Shown: positions 1-7,634, counted from the stretch's first letter. The stretch: 64,000 nucleotides of DNA from RGIG3178 sp964533965 (GCA_964533965.1 CAZHNN010000009.1:1-64000); one strand, 5' to 3'. Translations and numbers: made by a program. Notes: generated by a model not told the origin, from the letters alone.

Positions 1-60
1 GACCCCCTTGCGGGGTCAGGGGCGGAGCCCCTTCCTTATCGGGCGGTGGGCGGGTTTAGA
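1..60 (+). repeat. Dispersed G-rich repeat, copy 1 (left end cut by window)
   Basis: Defining example of the family. A GC hairpin (GGGGC, loop GGA, GCCCC) is followed by a short spacer CTTCCTTATC and the constant tail GGGCGGTGGGCGGGTTTAGA. The same layout recurs at least 25 times in the window, always on the + strand in full copies. It runs directly into the long module at 62-206. Confidence 0.9.
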
Positions 61-61
61 A

Positions 62-206
62 TTAGGTAGACCTCTCTGAAAGACATGGGTTTAACCTGCG
101 CTATCGCTTGATTTTAGACCTTGCAGTTCGCTATGGACTCACACTTCACTGAGCTTCGCCTCGCTTCATCTGCCACAGACAGAGCTTCGGCTTCGGTTCT
201 CACAAT
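62..206 (+). repeat. Long module of the dispersed repeat, copy a
   Basis: About 145 bases joining two short repeat copies. Key stretches are GACCTCTCTGAAAGACATGG near the left end and CTTCGCCTCGCTTCATCTGC with TTCGGCTTCGGTTCTCA near the right end. Related blocks lie at 3148-3308, 8334-8474 and, less complete, 53950-54062. I see no credible gene; the open frame here is not codon-like and spans repeat sequence. Confidence 0.75.
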
Positions 207-285
207 GGGGGTTCAAGGGGGCTTGACCCCCTTGCGGGGTCAGGGGCGGAGCCCCTTCCTTATCGGGCGGTGGGCGGGTATAGAT
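207..285 (+). repeat. Dispersed G-rich repeat, copy 2
   Basis: Two nested hairpins: GGGGGTTCAAGGGGG against CCCCCTTG, and GGGGC-GGA-GCCCC. The tail at 262-285 ends GGGTATAGAT instead of GGGTTTAGAT. It lies about 90 bases upstream of the XRE gene. Confidence 0.9.
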
Positions 286-377
286 ACCTTCCTTTACATT
301 CCACTTTCGGTATAGTAATATAGCGATATAGACGATCATAATTTAAACTATCGGTTTAAGTTTTGGAGGAATGCGGT

Positions 378-716
378 ATGTCCATCGGCAGCAACATCAA
401 AATGCTTCGCGAACAGCGCAACATGACGCAGCTTAGCATCGCCCGCGCGGTCGTATGCTCCATCCAGAGCGTATCCGCCTGGGAAACGGGCAAAAAAACG
501 CCTCGCATGGGCACCGTGCAAGTCCTTGCAAAGCTGTTTGGCGTCCCCGTGTCCGCGATCGTGGACGGTGACGAACAGGAACTCACCCGCCTCTGCCTCT
601 CGGATGACGAGCAGGCAATGCTCGATCTGTACAGGCGGATTCCCGAACAGAACCGTTCGGTCGTGATATCAATGATCGAAGCGGCGCTCAAAGCCCAAAG
701 CCTAGCAGACGCATAA
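378..716 (+). CDS. XRE-family helix-turn-helix regulator
   Basis: A 112-residue transcriptional regulator of the XRE/Cro type. The N-terminal 60 residues form the HTH_3 fold: IKMLREQRNMTQLSIARAV opens it and SVSAWETGKKTPRM covers the recognition helix and the typical W-E-x-G-K-x-x-P element. The remaining 50 residues are helical and probably serve dimerisation or ligand sensing. The ATG at 378 is chosen because GGAGGA at 365-370 lies 7 bases upstream; a TTG at 363 would fall before that site. It stands alone between repeats and a bidirectional terminator. The target is unknown. Confidence 0.85.
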   Translation: MSIGSNIKMLREQRNMTQLSIARAVVCSIQSVSAWETGKKTPRMGTVQVLAKLFGVPVSAIVDGDEQELTRLCLSDDEQAMLDLYRRIPEQNRSVVISMIEAALKAQSLADA

Positions 717-764
717 CGGTTGCAGTTTTTTGAATATATACCTGCCAGTTAGCTACTAGCATAC

Positions 765-794
765 AAAAAGACCGGCGCTTTACGCCGGTCTTTT
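765..794. terminator. Bidirectional terminator between convergent genes
   Basis: AAAAAGACCGGCG and CGCCGGTCTTTT pair around a 5-base loop. A-rich and T-rich flanks let it serve both the XRE gene (+) and the RsgI-like gene (-). Confidence 0.85.
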
Positions 795-806
795 CTGTTT
801 TTTCTC

Positions 807-2045
807 TTAGTCCTCGTCTTGCTCATGCTCGTCATCTTGCTCGTTTTGATCTTGATGACCTTTGTCCTTCTGTCCCTTGTCTTCGTCCTGCTTATCTTTC
901 TTCTGCCGGTGTTCGCCCTGCTCATTATCATCCTCGTCCTGGTCATCTGCATCGTGATACCCGAACAGATGTAGCAGGTCGTTGAAGCCTTCCTCTTTTT
1001 GGATTTCTTTATTGGCAAGGCGGGCCAGATAGCTATTGAACAGATCCTTATTCAGAGGCACGCTGCTGACTGCGGCGATGCACTTGTCTTTGGCAGCGTT
1101 CACTGCTGCGGTCAGAACACCCAACGCGGCGGTGCGTTCATCCAGCATTTTCTGCTTGAGGGCATCAAGCTGGGCTTGGATGGCTGCTGCATCGCTGCCG
1201 CTTTTCCTGATAGCCTTGACCTGTCCGGAATAGGTCTTCTTCATCTGCTTGACGGTGTTGTGGAAAGCCTTCTCGGCAGTCTTCAACTCTGCCTTGAACG
1301 TTTTGATGGCGCTATTCACGGCCTGAACCTGTTCCGGCGTAAGGGTGGACAAAAAGTCTCCCCTGCCGTTGTCGTCATCCTCTTTGAAGAGATCTTCCGC
1401 TTCCTTGTACATATCCATCAGCTCGCCGATCTTCATGGAACCGTAGGTCGCGATCGCCTGTTCGATGGTGATGCCTTCCTTGGCGGCGATGTACTTCAAG
1501 AGGACATACCGGCCGACGGAGATGTTCAGCGATGCTGCCGCAGCCACATCCTCAGATGTTACATCCGCTGTACCGATCCGGCATTCGAGCTTGAGTTCTT
1601 CGAGAGTCTTTTCCGCAGTATCTTTGAGCTCTTCGGTCTTCTGTTCATCGGTCACTCCGTTCTTGGAGACCGTGATGATCAGATACGGCCGGACTTCGGC
1701 GGTGTTGTTGATGTAGCCGCTCGAGGCAAGCTCCTTTACAATGGCGGTAACTGCCGCATCCGGCGTCATGCCTGTCGTATTAACGCTGAGAACGATTCCC
1801 TGTCCATCATCGTTAAACGCAGTCGCGCCCGTGACCAAACCGTCCGTCACCGTAAGCTCGATGCTCGGGTTGACGTCGATGGTTACCTTGTAGTTGTCAC
1901 CGCTTTTAGCCTTTGCAACGATGGCTGCGGTGGCGGCTGCGGACGGCTGTGCTGCCGGAGCAGCTTTTCCGCTGCAGCCTGCGAGCATCGACACCATCAA
2001 CAGTACCGCAAGAAGGACACATAGCATGCGTTGTTTCTTACCCAT
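807..2045 (-). CDS. RsgI-like lipoprotein with Asn-Pro self-cleavage motif
   Basis: Predicted lipoprotein of 412 residues. Signal peptide residues 1-23 end in the lipobox LAGC (Cys24). Residues about 51-220 resemble the extracytoplasmic middle domain of anti-sigma-I factor RsgI; VTIDVNPSIELTV holds the Asn59-Pro60 pair at which RsgI proteins are known to self-cleave. A helical, coiled-coil-like region (about 260-360) follows, then a very polar tail rich in Asp, Glu, Gln and Lys. The cytoplasmic anti-sigma domain of true RsgI and a sigI neighbour are both absent, so this is probably a surface protein using only the sensor domain. Start at 2045: lipobox spacing fits, and the longer frame would translate the riboswitch. 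Expression is likely controlled by c-di-GMP. Confidence 0.8.
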   Translation of the reverse strand: MGKKQRMLCVLLAVLLMVSMLAGCSGKAAPAAQPSAAATAAIVAKAKSGDNYKVTIDVNPSIELTVTDGLVTGATAFNDDGQGIVLSVNTTGMTPDAAVTAIVKELASSGYINNTAEVRPYLIITVSKNGVTDEQKTEELKDTAEKTLEELKLECRIGTADVTSEDVAAAASLNISVGRYVLLKYIAAKEGITIEQAIATYGSMKIGELMDMYKEAEDLFKEDDDNGRGDFLSTLTPEQVQAVNSAIKTFKAELKTAEKAFHNTVKQMKKTYSGQVKAIRKSGSDAAAIQAQLDALKQKMLDERTAALGVLTAAVNAAKDKCIAAVSSVPLNKDLFNSYLARLANKEIQKEEGFNDLLHLFGYHDADDQDEDDNEQGEHRQKKDKQDEDKGQKDKGHQDQNEQDDEHEQDED

Positions 2046-2107
2046 TGTCTCCCATACATCCTTTCCGTTTTTCCCGTTTAAGGGGGTTGAGGTTCGAAAG
2101 GAATTAA

Positions 2108-2183
2108 AAAACTTCCTTTCGGCAGCTGGCTGCCTTTTCAGGCCCTGTAGCTTTGCGTCACACCCTTTCGGGTGTTTTGCCTG
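2108..2183 (-). promoter_or_regulatory. c-di-GMP-I (GEMM) riboswitch
   Basis: On the minus strand the leader holds CACCC-GAAA-GGGTG, the GAAA-tetraloop stem, followed by the conserved GACGCAAAGC, then ACAGGGCCT and AGCCAGCTGCCGAAAGG. These match the GEMM class I consensus in order and spacing. It ends about 60 bases before the start at 2045. A further hairpin, CGAAAGGAA with TTCCTTTCG enclosing a T-run, lies at 2094-2120 and may be the expression platform; I cannot tell whether ligand turns the gene on or off. Confidence 0.88.
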
Positions 2184-2252
2184 TTCGATGAAAGTTGCCA
2201 TCTTCTTGTCACAATCACTCTATAGCAATCGCAAAACCCTTACAATGGCTTT

Positions 2253-2262
2253 NNNNNNNNNN
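2253..2262. other. Assembly gap (10 N)
   Basis: Ten Ns in non-coding sequence, between the riboswitch leader and the AT-rich left flank of the next gene. The sequence changes to AT-rich after it, so the join may be wrong. Confidence 0.95.
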
Positions 2263-2437
2263 TACACAAGTTACAAATCAATTACAGATGGGGGATTCAA
2301 TTAACGTATTTCATTCTCCATTGTTCATAGCAATTCTTTTAATTCGATAAAATTTTATAGTAGTCGATAAGTCATTAGTGAATGATTTTATGATTTAACA
2401 TGCTATAATAGTGTACATTTTATTGGAGGGTAACCAC

Positions 2438-3004
2438 ATGTTGGAGGATGGGTTTCCAAAGGATCTATACAAAGATGTACAGTTAATAGAAAATCATATC
2501 TTAAACTGTCCAAGCAAAGTCAGCATTGGAGTAACAGAAGAGAAAAGATATTTCTCTGTACACGATCATAATATTATTTTTCCTTATCGAATGTATTATT
2601 TGGAAATCCCTGCGACCACTTTTAAAGAATTTAATTATCAGCAAAAGATGATTCTCCACTGCATATATTCTAGGAATGATGACGGCTTTATCCGCCAAAA
2701 GTATATTGAGTCTTTGCTTTCAATGGACTTTGCCGATTGGGCAATACCCTACATCGTGAAGATCAACGACGAATATGTAGTGGAAATATTGGAAATGACT
2801 TATACAATCTTGAAAACACACGATACAAGGCGATTAAAACAGATATGTTCAGAGAATATCCCACAAATGCAGAAGAGTTATGCGAGGATGACCAGCTACT
2901 GGAACGAGTATCATAGAAAACATTACCCTAACTTTCGTGATTATGTTGGAAACAAACTGTTCATGGAATGTTTTGGTCTTACGAGAGTGGGTACAAGCCC
3001 ATAA
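2438..3004 (+). CDS. Unrecognised AT-rich protein
   Basis: A 188-residue soluble protein that I cannot assign. It is rich in Tyr, Ile and Lys, with no signal peptide or membrane segment, and its base composition is clearly more AT than its neighbours, which suggests recent acquisition. The ATG at 2438 is preceded by GGAGGG at 2425-2430 with 7-base spacing, and an extended -10 (TGCTATAAT, 2401-2409) lies just upstream. It sits alone beside an assembly gap and a long-form repeat. The last residues may be altered, since the C-terminus runs straight into unrelated sequence. Confidence 0.7.
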   Translation: MLEDGFPKDLYKDVQLIENHILNCPSKVSIGVTEEKRYFSVHDHNIIFPYRMYYLEIPATTFKEFNYQQKMILHCIYSRNDDGFIRQKYIESLLSMDFADWAIPYIVKINDEYVVEILEMTYTILKTHDTRRLKQICSENIPQMQKSYARMTSYWNEYHRKHYPNFRDYVGNKLFMECFGLTRVGTSP

Positions 3005-3092
3005 CCGCTAAGTCCGTTTCGATGGAACAGCTTAATTTCTAGAAAAGCCAAGTTGTAAATTAGCAAAGAGACGGAGTTCCCATCTCAATAGT

Positions 3093-3332
3093 TAGGGGTC
3101 AGGGGGACATAATCCCCCTGCAGGGCCGGGGGCGGAGCCCCTTTGGTGATTTTGACCTCTCCGAAAGTTATGAGCTCAATCTTCGCTTGATTAAAACCTC
3201 TCCGAAAGACACGGATTCAGGCTACGCATGTTTGCTTGCCCTCATCTCGTGCTTTCGGAACCTTCAACTCGCTTCTTCCGCCACAGGCGGCGCTCGTTTT
3301 CGGTTCTCATCGGGTGGCGGGTGGGTTTAGAT
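3093..3332 (+). repeat. Dispersed repeat, long form (module copy b)
   Basis: The head hairpin AGGGGGACATAATCCCCCT at about 3100 and a second GGGGGCGGAGCCCC lead into the long module (3148-3308: GACCTCTCCGAAAG, CTTTCGGAACCTTC, TTCCGCCACAGGCGGCGCTC) and then the tail at 3309-3332. The tail abuts the stop codon of the acetyltransferase gene at 3334. Confidence 0.88.
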
Positions 3333-3333
3333 T

Positions 3334-3777
3334 TCAATCCAACTCCTTCACCATCCAGTAATACACGCTTCCCGGCGGATAGCCCTCCAGCTTCCCCGTT
3401 ACCCTATACCCAAAGCGCTCGTAAAATTTCCTTGCCTGAAATTCAAACGTTGTCAAAAAAGCCTTCGTGCAGCCTGCAGCCTTGGCAATCTCCTCCGCCT
3501 GTTTTATCACCTTTGTGCCGATGCCCAGTTTTCGGCAGTCCTCCCGCAGGTAGAATTTTTGTATATCCAGCCATCCCCAGTACATCTCGCACGCAAGCCC
3601 GCCCAAATATTGCCCATCTGCGCCTTTGACGATCAGATGCAGCGATTGTATGGCGTCCGGCTTGCGTATTTGTGCGTGGTTGACCGAATGTATGTTGTTG
3701 TATTCCTTGATGCCCTGATGCAGGAAATCAAAAAACTCCTCATTCTTTTCAAGATCCACCGATATCGTATACTCCAT
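3334..3777 (-). CDS. GNAT-family N-acetyltransferase
   Basis: A 147-residue single-domain GNAT enzyme, expected to move acetyl from acetyl-CoA to an amine; the substrate is unknown. Motif A is visible as REDCRKLGIGTKVIKQAE (about residues 78-95), giving the R/Q-x-x-G-x-G/A pyrophosphate loop (RKLGIG). Motif B follows around KFYERFGYRVTG. Length is typical. The gene ends two bases before the tail of a repeat, so its 3' flank has been replaced by that element. It seems monocistronic. Confidence 0.85.
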   Translation of the reverse strand: MEYTISVDLEKNEEFFDFLHQGIKEYNNIHSVNHAQIRKPDAIQSLHLIVKGADGQYLGGLACEMYWGWLDIQKFYLREDCRKLGIGTKVIKQAEEIAKAAGCTKAFLTTFEFQARKFYERFGYRVTGKLEGYPPGSVYYWMVKELD

Positions 3778-3866
3778 CCATGCCTCCAGTATTTTTTCTA
3801 TGCTTTATCACAACAGGATACAGCTTCTCTTTGCAGGCTCCCGCCACAATCTTCGGATACTCACTT

Positions 3867-3921
3867 TAGGGGGCCGGGGGGCGGAGCCCCCCCCTTCATT
3901 ATCGGGTGGGCGGGTTTAGAT
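3867..3921 (+). repeat. Dispersed G-rich repeat, copy 4
   Basis: Head GGGGGGCGGAGCCCCCC and shortened tail ATCGGGTGGGCGGGTTTAGA (one GGT unit missing). The bases after the tail (ATCCTTCCCTT) equal those after copy 5, and the relic gene end at 3942-3989 follows. Confidence 0.88.
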
Positions 3922-3941
3922 CCTTCCCTTCATGTCGCCCT

Positions 3942-3989
3942 TTACTTTTCCTTGATTCCGAAAACGTTCCGTACTGCCCTTATCCGTAC
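3942..3989 (-). pseudogene. Relic 3' end of a second acyltransferase-3 gene
   Basis: Reading the minus strand, fifteen codons give VRIRAVRNVFGIKEK and a TAA stop. This matches the last residues of the intact neighbour (RRIRPLRVVLGIKEK), and the distance to the adjacent repeat tail is similar. Upstream of these codons similarity fades. This looks like the remnant of a tandem paralog whose body was deleted. Confidence 0.7.
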
Positions 3990-4016
3990 ATCGACACAGA
4001 ATACCGATCCTTCATC

Positions 4017-4072
4017 CGGGGGTCAGGGGGCGGAGCCTCCCCTTCATTATCGGGTGGTGGGCGGGTTTAGAT
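4017..4072 (+). repeat. Dispersed G-rich repeat, copy 5
   Basis: Head GGGGTCAGGGGGCGGAGCCTCCCC and tail ATCGGGTGGTGGGCGGG then TTTAGAT. It lies 20 bases past the stop of the acyltransferase gene and shares its flank with copy 4. Confidence 0.9.
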
Positions 4073-4091
4073 CCTTCCCTTAATGCTTCTG

Positions 4092-5189
4092 TTATTTTTC
4101 CTTGATGCCAAGCACGACCCGAAGCGGCCTGATGCGCCTAAACAGCTCATACAGCGCAAGGCTCGCAACAAGCGTCAGACCTGCTATCAAAACATACTGT
4201 AAGCCTATCCCGACAGGCCACTTTAAGATGAAATAGGCCAGCACCATCATCACCGACTGATGCAGGATGTACACCGGGAACGCCGCCCCGCTCAAATAGG
4301 TCAAGACCTTGCTCCCACGGTTTATGTATTTCTGTGCAAACGCCAGCATCGCCAACAGCACGCTCATGCCGTAGGAATTCCGTATAAGCCCCAACAGGAT
4401 AGACTGCCATGCGAAATCACCGTACCCGCTGATATGCCAGACCAGATACACATATACCGGCAAGCCGACCACGGCAATTGTGAGTGATTGCCATTTGATC
4501 TTGCCAATCGCGCCCCAGCCGTTATATGCCGCAAACATATATCCCAAGAGGTAATACATCGCGTAGAAAAACGGATTCTTGCCGCCGATGTCCGGCAGTG
4601 CTTCGCTTATCGTTACCGGTATGAACAGCAGCATATAGAACCAGCCCTTTTGGAACAGCCGCCCGAATCTGCCGATTTTCCCCTCCCGAACCTGGTTGCG
4701 GATTTTTACGCACAGCGACAGAGACGCCCATGAAATCAAGAACAAGTACAGGATGAACCAGAGATGTGCCGGCGTGAACGTGCCGCGGTATCCCGAGATA
4801 TCCGAAAAATCCGGCAGGAACTGCGTGAAGAAATAGTGCAGGTATCCACCCGAAAGCGTTCCCTGCTGCAATCGCGCCATATATCCCTGAATCGGCACGA
4901 TCAGCAAAATGCCCAGCACAAGCGGTATCAGCAACCGGTGCACGCGTTCGCTCATGAACTGTTGACTTGTACGCTTCTGCAGTGCGTAAAACGCCGATAT
5001 CCCGGCTACCATGAACATCAATGGCATAAAGAAGGGCCACACGTCGGTCATGAACATGGACATTCCCTGCAGCTTCACCGCGCTCTGCACGTAATTGAGT
5101 TCATACGGGTCAAACACCCGTGCCACATGGAACGGGAACAGCAGCGCAATGCCAAAAATCCGAAGCCAATCGATATCATATCGGCGCAT
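4092..5189 (-). CDS. Acyltransferase-3 family membrane protein
   Basis: A 365-residue polytopic protein of the acyltransferase 3 family (relatives O-acylate peptidoglycan, lipopolysaccharide or glucans from the membrane). The opening RRYDIDWLRIFGIALLFPFH carries the family's D-x-L-R and the membrane His used in catalysis; AHLWFILYLF and a late GAAFPVYILHQ segment are also characteristic. About ten membrane segments are expected. The ATG at 5189 is chosen over the upstream in-frame ATG because GGGGGTC precedes it and the family normally begins just before the D-W-L-R motif. The substrate cannot be told. A decayed copy of its 3' end lies downstream. Confidence 0.87.
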   Translation of the reverse strand: MRRYDIDWLRIFGIALLFPFHVARVFDPYELNYVQSAVKLQGMSMFMTDVWPFFMPLMFMVAGISAFYALQKRTSQQFMSERVHRLLIPLVLGILLIVPIQGYMARLQQGTLSGGYLHYFFTQFLPDFSDISGYRGTFTPAHLWFILYLFLISWASLSLCVKIRNQVREGKIGRFGRLFQKGWFYMLLFIPVTISEALPDIGGKNPFFYAMYYLLGYMFAAYNGWGAIGKIKWQSLTIAVVGLPVYVYLVWHISGYGDFAWQSILLGLIRNSYGMSVLLAMLAFAQKYINRGSKVLTYLSGAAFPVYILHQSVMMVLAYFILKWPVGIGLQYVLIAGLTLVASLALYELFRRIRPLRVVLGIKEK

Positions 5190-5333
5190 AAAAAGACCCC
5201 CATCAGCCTTATACATTGCCTTTGTATCATACCATACATGGCTCGTGTACAATATAAAAATACCCCGTGGGTCCGATTGCCATCATTCAGATCAGGCGGT
5301 ATCTTTTGAGCAAAGGAAAAAAACCCGCCAACG

Positions 5334-5367
5334 GAAATCAGGGGGTCAATTCCCCTTGGTTTCCCTA
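5334..5367 (+). repeat. Head-only fragment of the dispersed repeat
   Basis: AAATCAGGGGG and CCCCTTGGTTT form an imperfect hairpin resembling repeat heads, without the G-rich tail. The 280-base interval upstream of the acyltransferase gene holds nothing else I can identify. Confidence 0.45.
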
Positions 5368-5473
5368 CCGCATATGCAACGTCCCGGCGTTGCCTTGTTG
5401 ATTGAATGCAACTTCTTCCCAATGTCACGATTCCCATTTCCCGCACAGTGCTCGCACAATGAACCTAATGCGA

Positions 5474-5629
5474 TTAGAGCTGGATTTTGCCGTTCTGCTC
5501 CCTGTATTCCACCACTGCCACCGGATGGTTTTTGGCAGCGTTCATCCTGCTGGTCCCGATCGCGCAGGCGATTCCTCCCACTGCGAAAAAAGCGACAACA
5601 GCGATCAATGCAATGAGCCATCCTGACAT
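5474..5629 (-). CDS. Single-span micro-membrane protein, paralog 1
   Basis: A 51-residue protein of unknown function: MSGWLIALIAVVAFFAVGG forms one membrane helix, followed by a short polar tail. It is the last of three tandem paralogs that all begin M-S-G-W-[LI]-I-A-L-I. The ATG at 5629 is preferred because AGGAGGG lies about 10 bases upstream, and an equivalent purine-rich site precedes the same ATG in all three copies. A longer in-frame start at 5665 exists, but its extra residues merely translate that ribosome site. Confidence 0.65.
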   Translation of the reverse strand: MSGWLIALIAVVAFFAVGGIACAIGTSRMNAAKNHPVAVVEYREQNGKIQL

Positions 5630-5709
5630 TTTCCGTTTTCCCTCCTGTTTTGCTTTGCTTTTCATGTTGCTTCCTTTCCTGTCATGTCGATTTCAAATCC
5701 AGTGATGTT

Positions 5710-5853
5710 CTATTTGCTGTTTTTCATCTCGATAACTGACTGATTTCTTCCCGCTTCGATCTTTTTGTGTACCGGTGACCAGGGCGCGCAGAACATGGCG
5801 CCTATTCCGAACAACACCACCGCGGCAATCAATGCAATGATCCATCCCGACAT
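5710..5853 (-). CDS. Single-span micro-membrane protein, paralog 2
   Basis: A 47-residue sister of the neighbouring micro-proteins. MSGWIIALIAAVVLFGIGAM is the membrane helix, and the tail has APWSPVHKKIEAGRNQ, closely matching GPRSPVYKKIEAACSR of paralog 3. GGGAGGGG precedes the ATG at 5853 by about 9 bases. Several in-frame ATGs lie further upstream (to 5916), so a longer N-terminus is possible. The shared W/R-S-P-V-[HY]-K-K-I-E-A tail indicates a selected extracellular or cytosolic motif rather than a chance frame. Confidence 0.65.
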   Translation of the reverse strand: MSGWIIALIAAVVLFGIGAMFCAPWSPVHKKIEAGRNQSVIEMKNSK

Positions 5854-5931
5854 TTTCCTTTTCCCCTCCCGTTTTGTTTTCATATTTTCTTTCATGATTG
5901 CTTTTTTTCCTTTCATTTCAAAATTTCCAAC

Positions 5932-6069
5932 TTATTTGTTTGCCTCGATACCAGTACGACTGCAGGCCGCTTCTATCTTTTTATATACCGGTGACCTGGG
6001 CCCGAAGACCGCGGTGCCAACACCAGATAGACCTACTACGACAATCAGCGCGATGAGCCATCCCGACAT
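5932..6069 (-). CDS. Single-span micro-membrane protein, paralog 3
   Basis: A 45-residue protein, first of the three in transcription order and directly behind the methyltransferase gene. MSGWLIALIVVVGLSGVGTA is the membrane helix, followed by GPRSPVYKKIEAACSRTGIE. GGAGGG lies about 9 bases before the ATG at 6069. An alternative ATG at 6114, with its own AGGAGA, would add 15 residues. The function is unknown; co-transcription with an ICMT-like enzyme suggests a shared membrane task. Confidence 0.65.
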   Translation of the reverse strand: MSGWLIALIVVVGLSGVGTAVFGPRSPVYKKIEAACSRTGIEANK

Positions 6070-6165
6070 TTTTCGTTTCCCTCCTTTCTTCAATCTCTGC
6101 AAATTTTCTGCCATATCCAACTCTCCTTATATAGAATTTTTCTTTTTGAAATTCTGCGGATTGCC

Positions 6166-6621
6166 TCAGATCTTGATCGGCACCTTTTTAAGGTACCGCG
6201 TGTATTCCTCGCCAAAGTGTTTTTCCAGATAGCTGTGCTCCTCGCGCACGAACACCCTGTATCCCAGATATGCCGGAATGACACCCAGCAGCACCAGATA
6301 TGAATTAAACAGCAGGAACAGCCCGGGCAGCGTCAAAAAGATCTGCAGCACGTACATCGGATCACGAAAGATCGCATACAGTCCGCCCGTTGCAAGCCGG
6401 TTCTCTTTATGCGCTTTGATCATTGAAAACGCCGCGATCAGGTTCAGCGAGAAACCTACGGCGATGAGCGCAATGCCTGCGGTCATCAGGGTTTTATCAT
6501 CGCTCGCGATGACAAACAGCGGGCGGGTCACATAGCTTACCGCCTCCGCCGCCAAAATCCACAGCAGCACAGGAATGGCGATCTTTGTGCCTACGCCCAT
6601 TACGGACATCTTCTTTTCCAT
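6166..6621 (-). CDS. ICMT/PEMT-like membrane methyltransferase
   Basis: A 151-residue membrane protein of the isoprenylcysteine carboxyl methyltransferase-like family. About four hydrophobic segments are visible. The C-terminal signature is clear: GGLYAIFRDPMYV (the R-N/D-P-M-Y region that helps bind S-adenosylmethionine) and REEHSYLEKHFGEEYTRYLKKV, with the paired Glu typical of the family. In bacteria the substrates of these small members are mostly unknown; lipids are likely. It heads a probable operon with three micro-proteins. A second family member is at 55902-56420. GAGGG lies 10 bases before the ATG. Confidence 0.8.
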   Translation of the reverse strand: MEKKMSVMGVGTKIAIPVLLWILAAEAVSYVTRPLFVIASDDKTLMTAGIALIAVGFSLNLIAAFSMIKAHKENRLATGGLYAIFRDPMYVLQIFLTLPGLFLLFNSYLVLLGVIPAYLGYRVFVREEHSYLEKHFGEEYTRYLKKVPIKI

Positions 6622-6714
6622 TTAATATCATCCCTCTTAATTAAATATTTTCGGTTCCGGTTATTGCGATTCCAGATCAGCCTTCTACTCCGGCAAGCCA
6701 ATATATGCCTATTG

Positions 6715-7497
6715 TCACCGAAGCAGCAGATCTTCCGCTCGAATGCCGGGGTTCCTATATCGGCAGGTCTCGTTTTTCATATGGATCGCCTGTTGCGGGC
6801 ACCATTGGATGCAGGCGTTGCACATCGCACAGTTGTGGTGCCATACGATACCCTCTTCCAGTGTAATGTTCTTACGCGGGCAGACCTGTTCGCAGATACG
6901 GCAGCGGTTGCATCGATCGTCCACCGTAAAGTTTCGATCCGTCTGCTTCAGCTTGTCTTTTGCAAACGATGTCATGGAGTGCATCATCGAACCGTAGACA
7001 TTTACAGCAAAGCTTCCTGTTTCGGGGGCGCGCTTCTTTTTATTGCGGATCACATCCAGCATTTCGGGCAGCCGCTCTTTGCCCGAGACAAAGGTTTTGC
7101 TGTTCATTCGCTTTGCAAAACGCACAATGCCCGGGTCATCTGTTACCGTGTTTGACCCCTCGCTGCACACAAAGCCCGCGTCAAGGTCCACGCCCGCCTT
7201 CCTAAGCAGGCGGCGCAGTTCCAAAAGCGCCTTGGCAGGCGTCCCGCCGCAGGTCGCTATCGCAAACACATAGGGCCTTGTTTCAAACTTCAGCCCCTGG
7301 ACGAATTCGGTTACAATACTCGGCAGCCCCCACATGTGAACGGGAAAGATAAAGCCAACCCGCTGCGCATTTGTATCCGCCCCCTTTATTGCATTCGGAA
7401 TCGCAATCAATTCCGCCCTGCCCAGCCCGCGGCCTATCTCGCGGGACAGGTTTAGTGAATTGCCGGTCGTAGAAAAGTAGAAGATCTTGGTATCCAT
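6715..7497 (-). CDS. EFR1-type flavodoxin/ferredoxin fusion protein
   Basis: A 260-residue electron-transfer protein. Residues 1-150 are a flavodoxin-like domain; FSTTGNSLNL near the start is the FMN phosphate loop and ATCGGTP is a second flavin loop. Two 4Fe-4S motifs close the protein: CNRCRICEQVCP and CAMCNACIQWCP. This is the layout of the EFR1 family found widely in Clostridia; the redox partner is not known. The third in-frame ATG (7497) is used because AAGGTGG lies 7-8 bases before it. It is transcribed divergently from the TetR gene at 7635, which probably represses it. Confidence 0.85.
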   Translation of the reverse strand: MDTKIFYFSTTGNSLNLSREIGRGLGRAELIAIPNAIKGADTNAQRVGFIFPVHMWGLPSIVTEFVQGLKFETRPYVFAIATCGGTPAKALLELRRLLRKAGVDLDAGFVCSEGSNTVTDDPGIVRFAKRMNSKTFVSGKERLPEMLDVIRNKKKRAPETGSFAVNVYGSMMHSMTSFAKDKLKQTDRNFTVDDRCNRCRICEQVCPRKNITLEEGIVWHHNCAMCNACIQWCPQQAIHMKNETCRYRNPGIRAEDLLLR

Positions 7498-7563
7498 TTT
7501 CATTCCCACCTTACTTAATTCTTGACAGACAGCGGAACTTGCGGTATTCTGTGTCTGTAAAAC

Positions 7564-7578
7564 TATACCGTCGGTATA
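7564..7578. promoter_or_regulatory. Probable TetR operator
   Basis: TATACCG-T-CGGTATA is a perfect 7-base inverted repeat between the divergent EFR1-type and TetR genes. Its location and symmetry suit a TetR dimer. Nearby TATACT elements are possible -10 boxes. Confidence 0.65.
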
Positions 7579-7634
7579 CTTTCTGATATTAGTATACTCA
7601 GGTTATACTTTTTGTCAACAGGAGTTTTAAGAAA

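Noticed and set aside
121..315. Plus-strand frame across the first repeats
   Set aside because: It translates repeat sequence, has no ribosome site, and similar frames arise at other copies by necessity.
999..2024. Long plus-strand frame opposite the RsgI-like gene
   Set aside because: Antisense shadow of a gene with signal peptide, domain and riboswitch support; no ribosome site or motif of its own.
4764..5309. Plus-strand frame opposite the acyltransferase gene
   Set aside because: Arg/His/Gln-rich antisense shadow of a membrane protein; no start signal.
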